Part shown: in pieces, positions 11,226-12,367 of the stretch
Layout of the letters: every line of letters starts with the position of its first letter
Numbering within the stretch: the first letter of the stretch is position 1
Source of the DNA: Gemmatimonadota bacterium
Lineage (GTDB): Bacteria; Gemmatimonadota; Gemmatimonadetes; Gemmatimonadales; GWC2-71-9
Assembly: GCA_016180765.1 (NCBI GenBank)
Contig: JACPAP010000172.1
Span: 1-12,367 of the forward strand
DNA length: 12,367 nt
Direction: 5' to 3'
Made by a program: the position numbers and the translations under genes
The notes under the pieces: model-generated
Seen by the model: the letters and a program-made list of their open reading frames with translations, nothing else
Told to the model about the DNA's origin: nothing
Databases searched by the model: none

Positions 11226-12367
11226 CCCGCCGCCCGGAACATCCCGCACGCCCGCGCCAAGGCCTCCCCTTGTCCCACCAGCACCACCGAGTCGCCCGCC
11301 CGGAACCGGAACTCCGGGTCCGGTGTGTAGAACGCCTTCCCGTCGCGTACCACGGCGATGAGGGTGGCCCCGGTCTCGCGCCGCAGGTCCAGCGTGGTGG
11401 GGTTCTCTCCTACCGCCCGCGCACCGTCCTCGACCTCCACGGTGTCCAGCGCGGCGTGGACCCCGAGGTGCTTCAGGGCGTCGAGCTTGAGGCCGGGGAG
11501 CGCGAGGCCCCGGAGCACCCCGTAGTGCTCTCCTCGCACCGCCGCGACCTCTCGTTCGATGGTGTTGGAGGGGATCCCGTAGAGCCGAAGCACCCGGGCG
11601 AAGATCGCCAGCGACGTCTCGAACTCTTCTGGAACCACCTCGTCCGCGCCGGCGCGCGACAGGTCGTCCATGGCGGCCACGTAGCGCGTGCGCACCACGA
11701 TGCGAATGTTGGGGTTGAGCTGCCGGGCGACCGCCACCCCGCGGCGCTCCACGGCCGGGGCGGAGATGGCGAACACGATGACCCGGGCCCTCCCGATGCC
11801 CACCCGCTCCAAGACGTCATGTCGCGCGCCGTCGCCGAAAAAAATGGGCTCCCGGGCGAGACGCGCCCGCCGGACGACCTGCCCGTTCTGCTCGAGAATG
11901 ACGTAGCCGATCCCGGCGGCCCGCAGGACGCGGGCCAGGTTGCGCCCGTTGAGCCCGTACCCGACGATGATCACGTGGTCGTCCCGGGCAACCTCGTCGG
12001 CCTCGTGGGGAAGCAGCTCGATCGCCGGCCGCCGGGCGAGGCGGCACACGACGTCGGCCAGCGGCGCGGCGGCGCCGATCACGAACGGCGTCGCCAGCAT
12101 GGAGGCGACGGAGGCGCCGAGGAACAACTGGTAACCGTCTCCCGGGAACAGTCCCAGGGGCACGGCCACGCCGGCCAGCACGAACGAAAACTCTCCTACC
12201 TGGGCCAGCGCCAGGCCGCTCATCACGCTCACCTGCAAGGAGCGGCCCAGCGAGTAAGTCGCCGCCGCCGCCACCACCGCCTTCATCAGCACCACGGTGC
12301 CGGCCACCGCGACCAACGCCAGCGGCCGTTGGATCAGCAGCCCCATGTCGAGCAGCATCCCCACCGA
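11222..12367 (-). CDS. CPA2/Kef-type monovalent cation:proton antiporter with RCK domains, C-terminal part (5' end outside window)
   Basis: Membrane antiporter of the Kef/CPA2 group, which exchanges K+ or Na+ for H+ under control of cytosolic RCK domains. The visible 381 residues start within 'SVGMLLDMG', a motif near the middle of the transport domain, so the first part of the protein is missing to the right. The remaining membrane segments (for example 'LALVAVAGTVVLMKAVVAAAAT' region and 'LALAQVGEFSFVLAGVAVPLGL') are followed by a TrkA-N domain with 'HVIIVGYGLNGRNLARVL' (GxGxxG nucleotide-binding turn and acidic 'VILE' end), then 'NIRIVVRTRY' and 'GADEVVPEEFETS', and a TrkA-C domain ('LIAVVRDGKAFYTPDPEFRFRAGDSVVLVG'). 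The order transport-RCK_N-RCK_C is standard. Ion selectivity and glutathione control cannot be judged. The stop overlaps the pdxH stop. Confidence 0.9.
   Translation of the reverse strand, partial: SVGMLLDMGLLIQRPLALVAVAGTVVLMKAVVAAAATYSLGRSLQVSVMSGLALAQVGEFSFVLAGVAVPLGLFPGDGYQLFLGASVASMLATPFVIGAAAPLADVVCRLARRPAIELLPHEADEVARDDHVIIVGYGLNGRNLARVLRAAGIGYVILEQNGQVVRRARLAREPIFFGDGARHDVLERVGIGRARVIVFAISAPAVERRGVAVARQLNPNIRIVVRTRYVAAMDDLSRAGADEVVPEEFETSLAIFARVLRLYGIPSNTIEREVAAVRGEHYGVLRGLALPGLKLDALKHLGVHAALDTVEVEDGARAVGENPTTLDLRRETGATLIAVVRDGKAFYTPDPEFRFRAGDSVVLVGQGEALARACGMFRAAG

Overview
This is a very GC-rich bacterial window, about 12.4 kb and densely packed. Gene content and order point to a housekeeping stretch of a Gram-negative-type chromosome: SRP RNA, dnaX, ybaB, recR, then a bacterial Ras-like MglB/MglA polarity pair, pgsA, cinA, grpE and dnaJ. 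MglA/MglB beside recR and pgsA, lipoprotein-type signal sequences and sparse Shine-Dalgarno sites best fit Gemmatimonadota or a related lineage. That assignment is inference; Acidobacteria, Deinococcus-Thermus or Myxococcota relatives are not excluded from sequence alone.

Layout. Positions 1-223 are the 3' end of a low-specificity threonine aldolase gene. Positions 224-542 contain no protein gene. They hold three back-to-back hairpins, a short bacterial SRP RNA (351-447), and a degenerate heptanucleotide foldback repeat that runs up to the dnaX start codon. Positions 543-8483 are a plus-strand run of nine protein genes with short gaps or overlaps: dnaX, ybaB, recR, a small membrane protein, mglB, mglA, pgsA, cinA, then (after a 116-base gap) grpE and dnaJ. 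Positions 8496-10347 are a two-gene minus-strand unit: a lipoprotein-like gene followed by a secreted beta-propeller-like gene. pdxH (10590-11225, plus) and a CPA2/Kef-type antiporter gene (minus, running off the right edge) converge and share a CTAG as both stop codons.

How the genes work together. SRP RNA acts in membrane protein targeting; dnaX, ybaB and recR in replication and recombination repair; MglB and MglA form a GAP/GTPase pair for cell polarity; PgsA makes phosphatidylglycerophosphate; CinA acts in pyridine-nucleotide salvage; GrpE and DnaJ are DnaK co-chaperones (dnaK is not in the window). PdxH makes pyridoxal 5'-phosphate, the cofactor that the threonine aldolase at the left edge needs, though the two genes are far apart and probably unlinked in expression.

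The points most worth following up are: the grpE reading frame, which has no ordinary start codon and looks frameshifted; a roughly 30-residue insertion in an otherwise canonical MglA; a conserved-looking 89-residue membrane protein coupled to recR just upstream of mglB; the heptamer foldback element forming the dnaX leader; and a LacI-type operator-like site over the predicted promoter of the lipoprotein gene. I saw no CRISPR array, transposon, phage gene or obvious new defence system.
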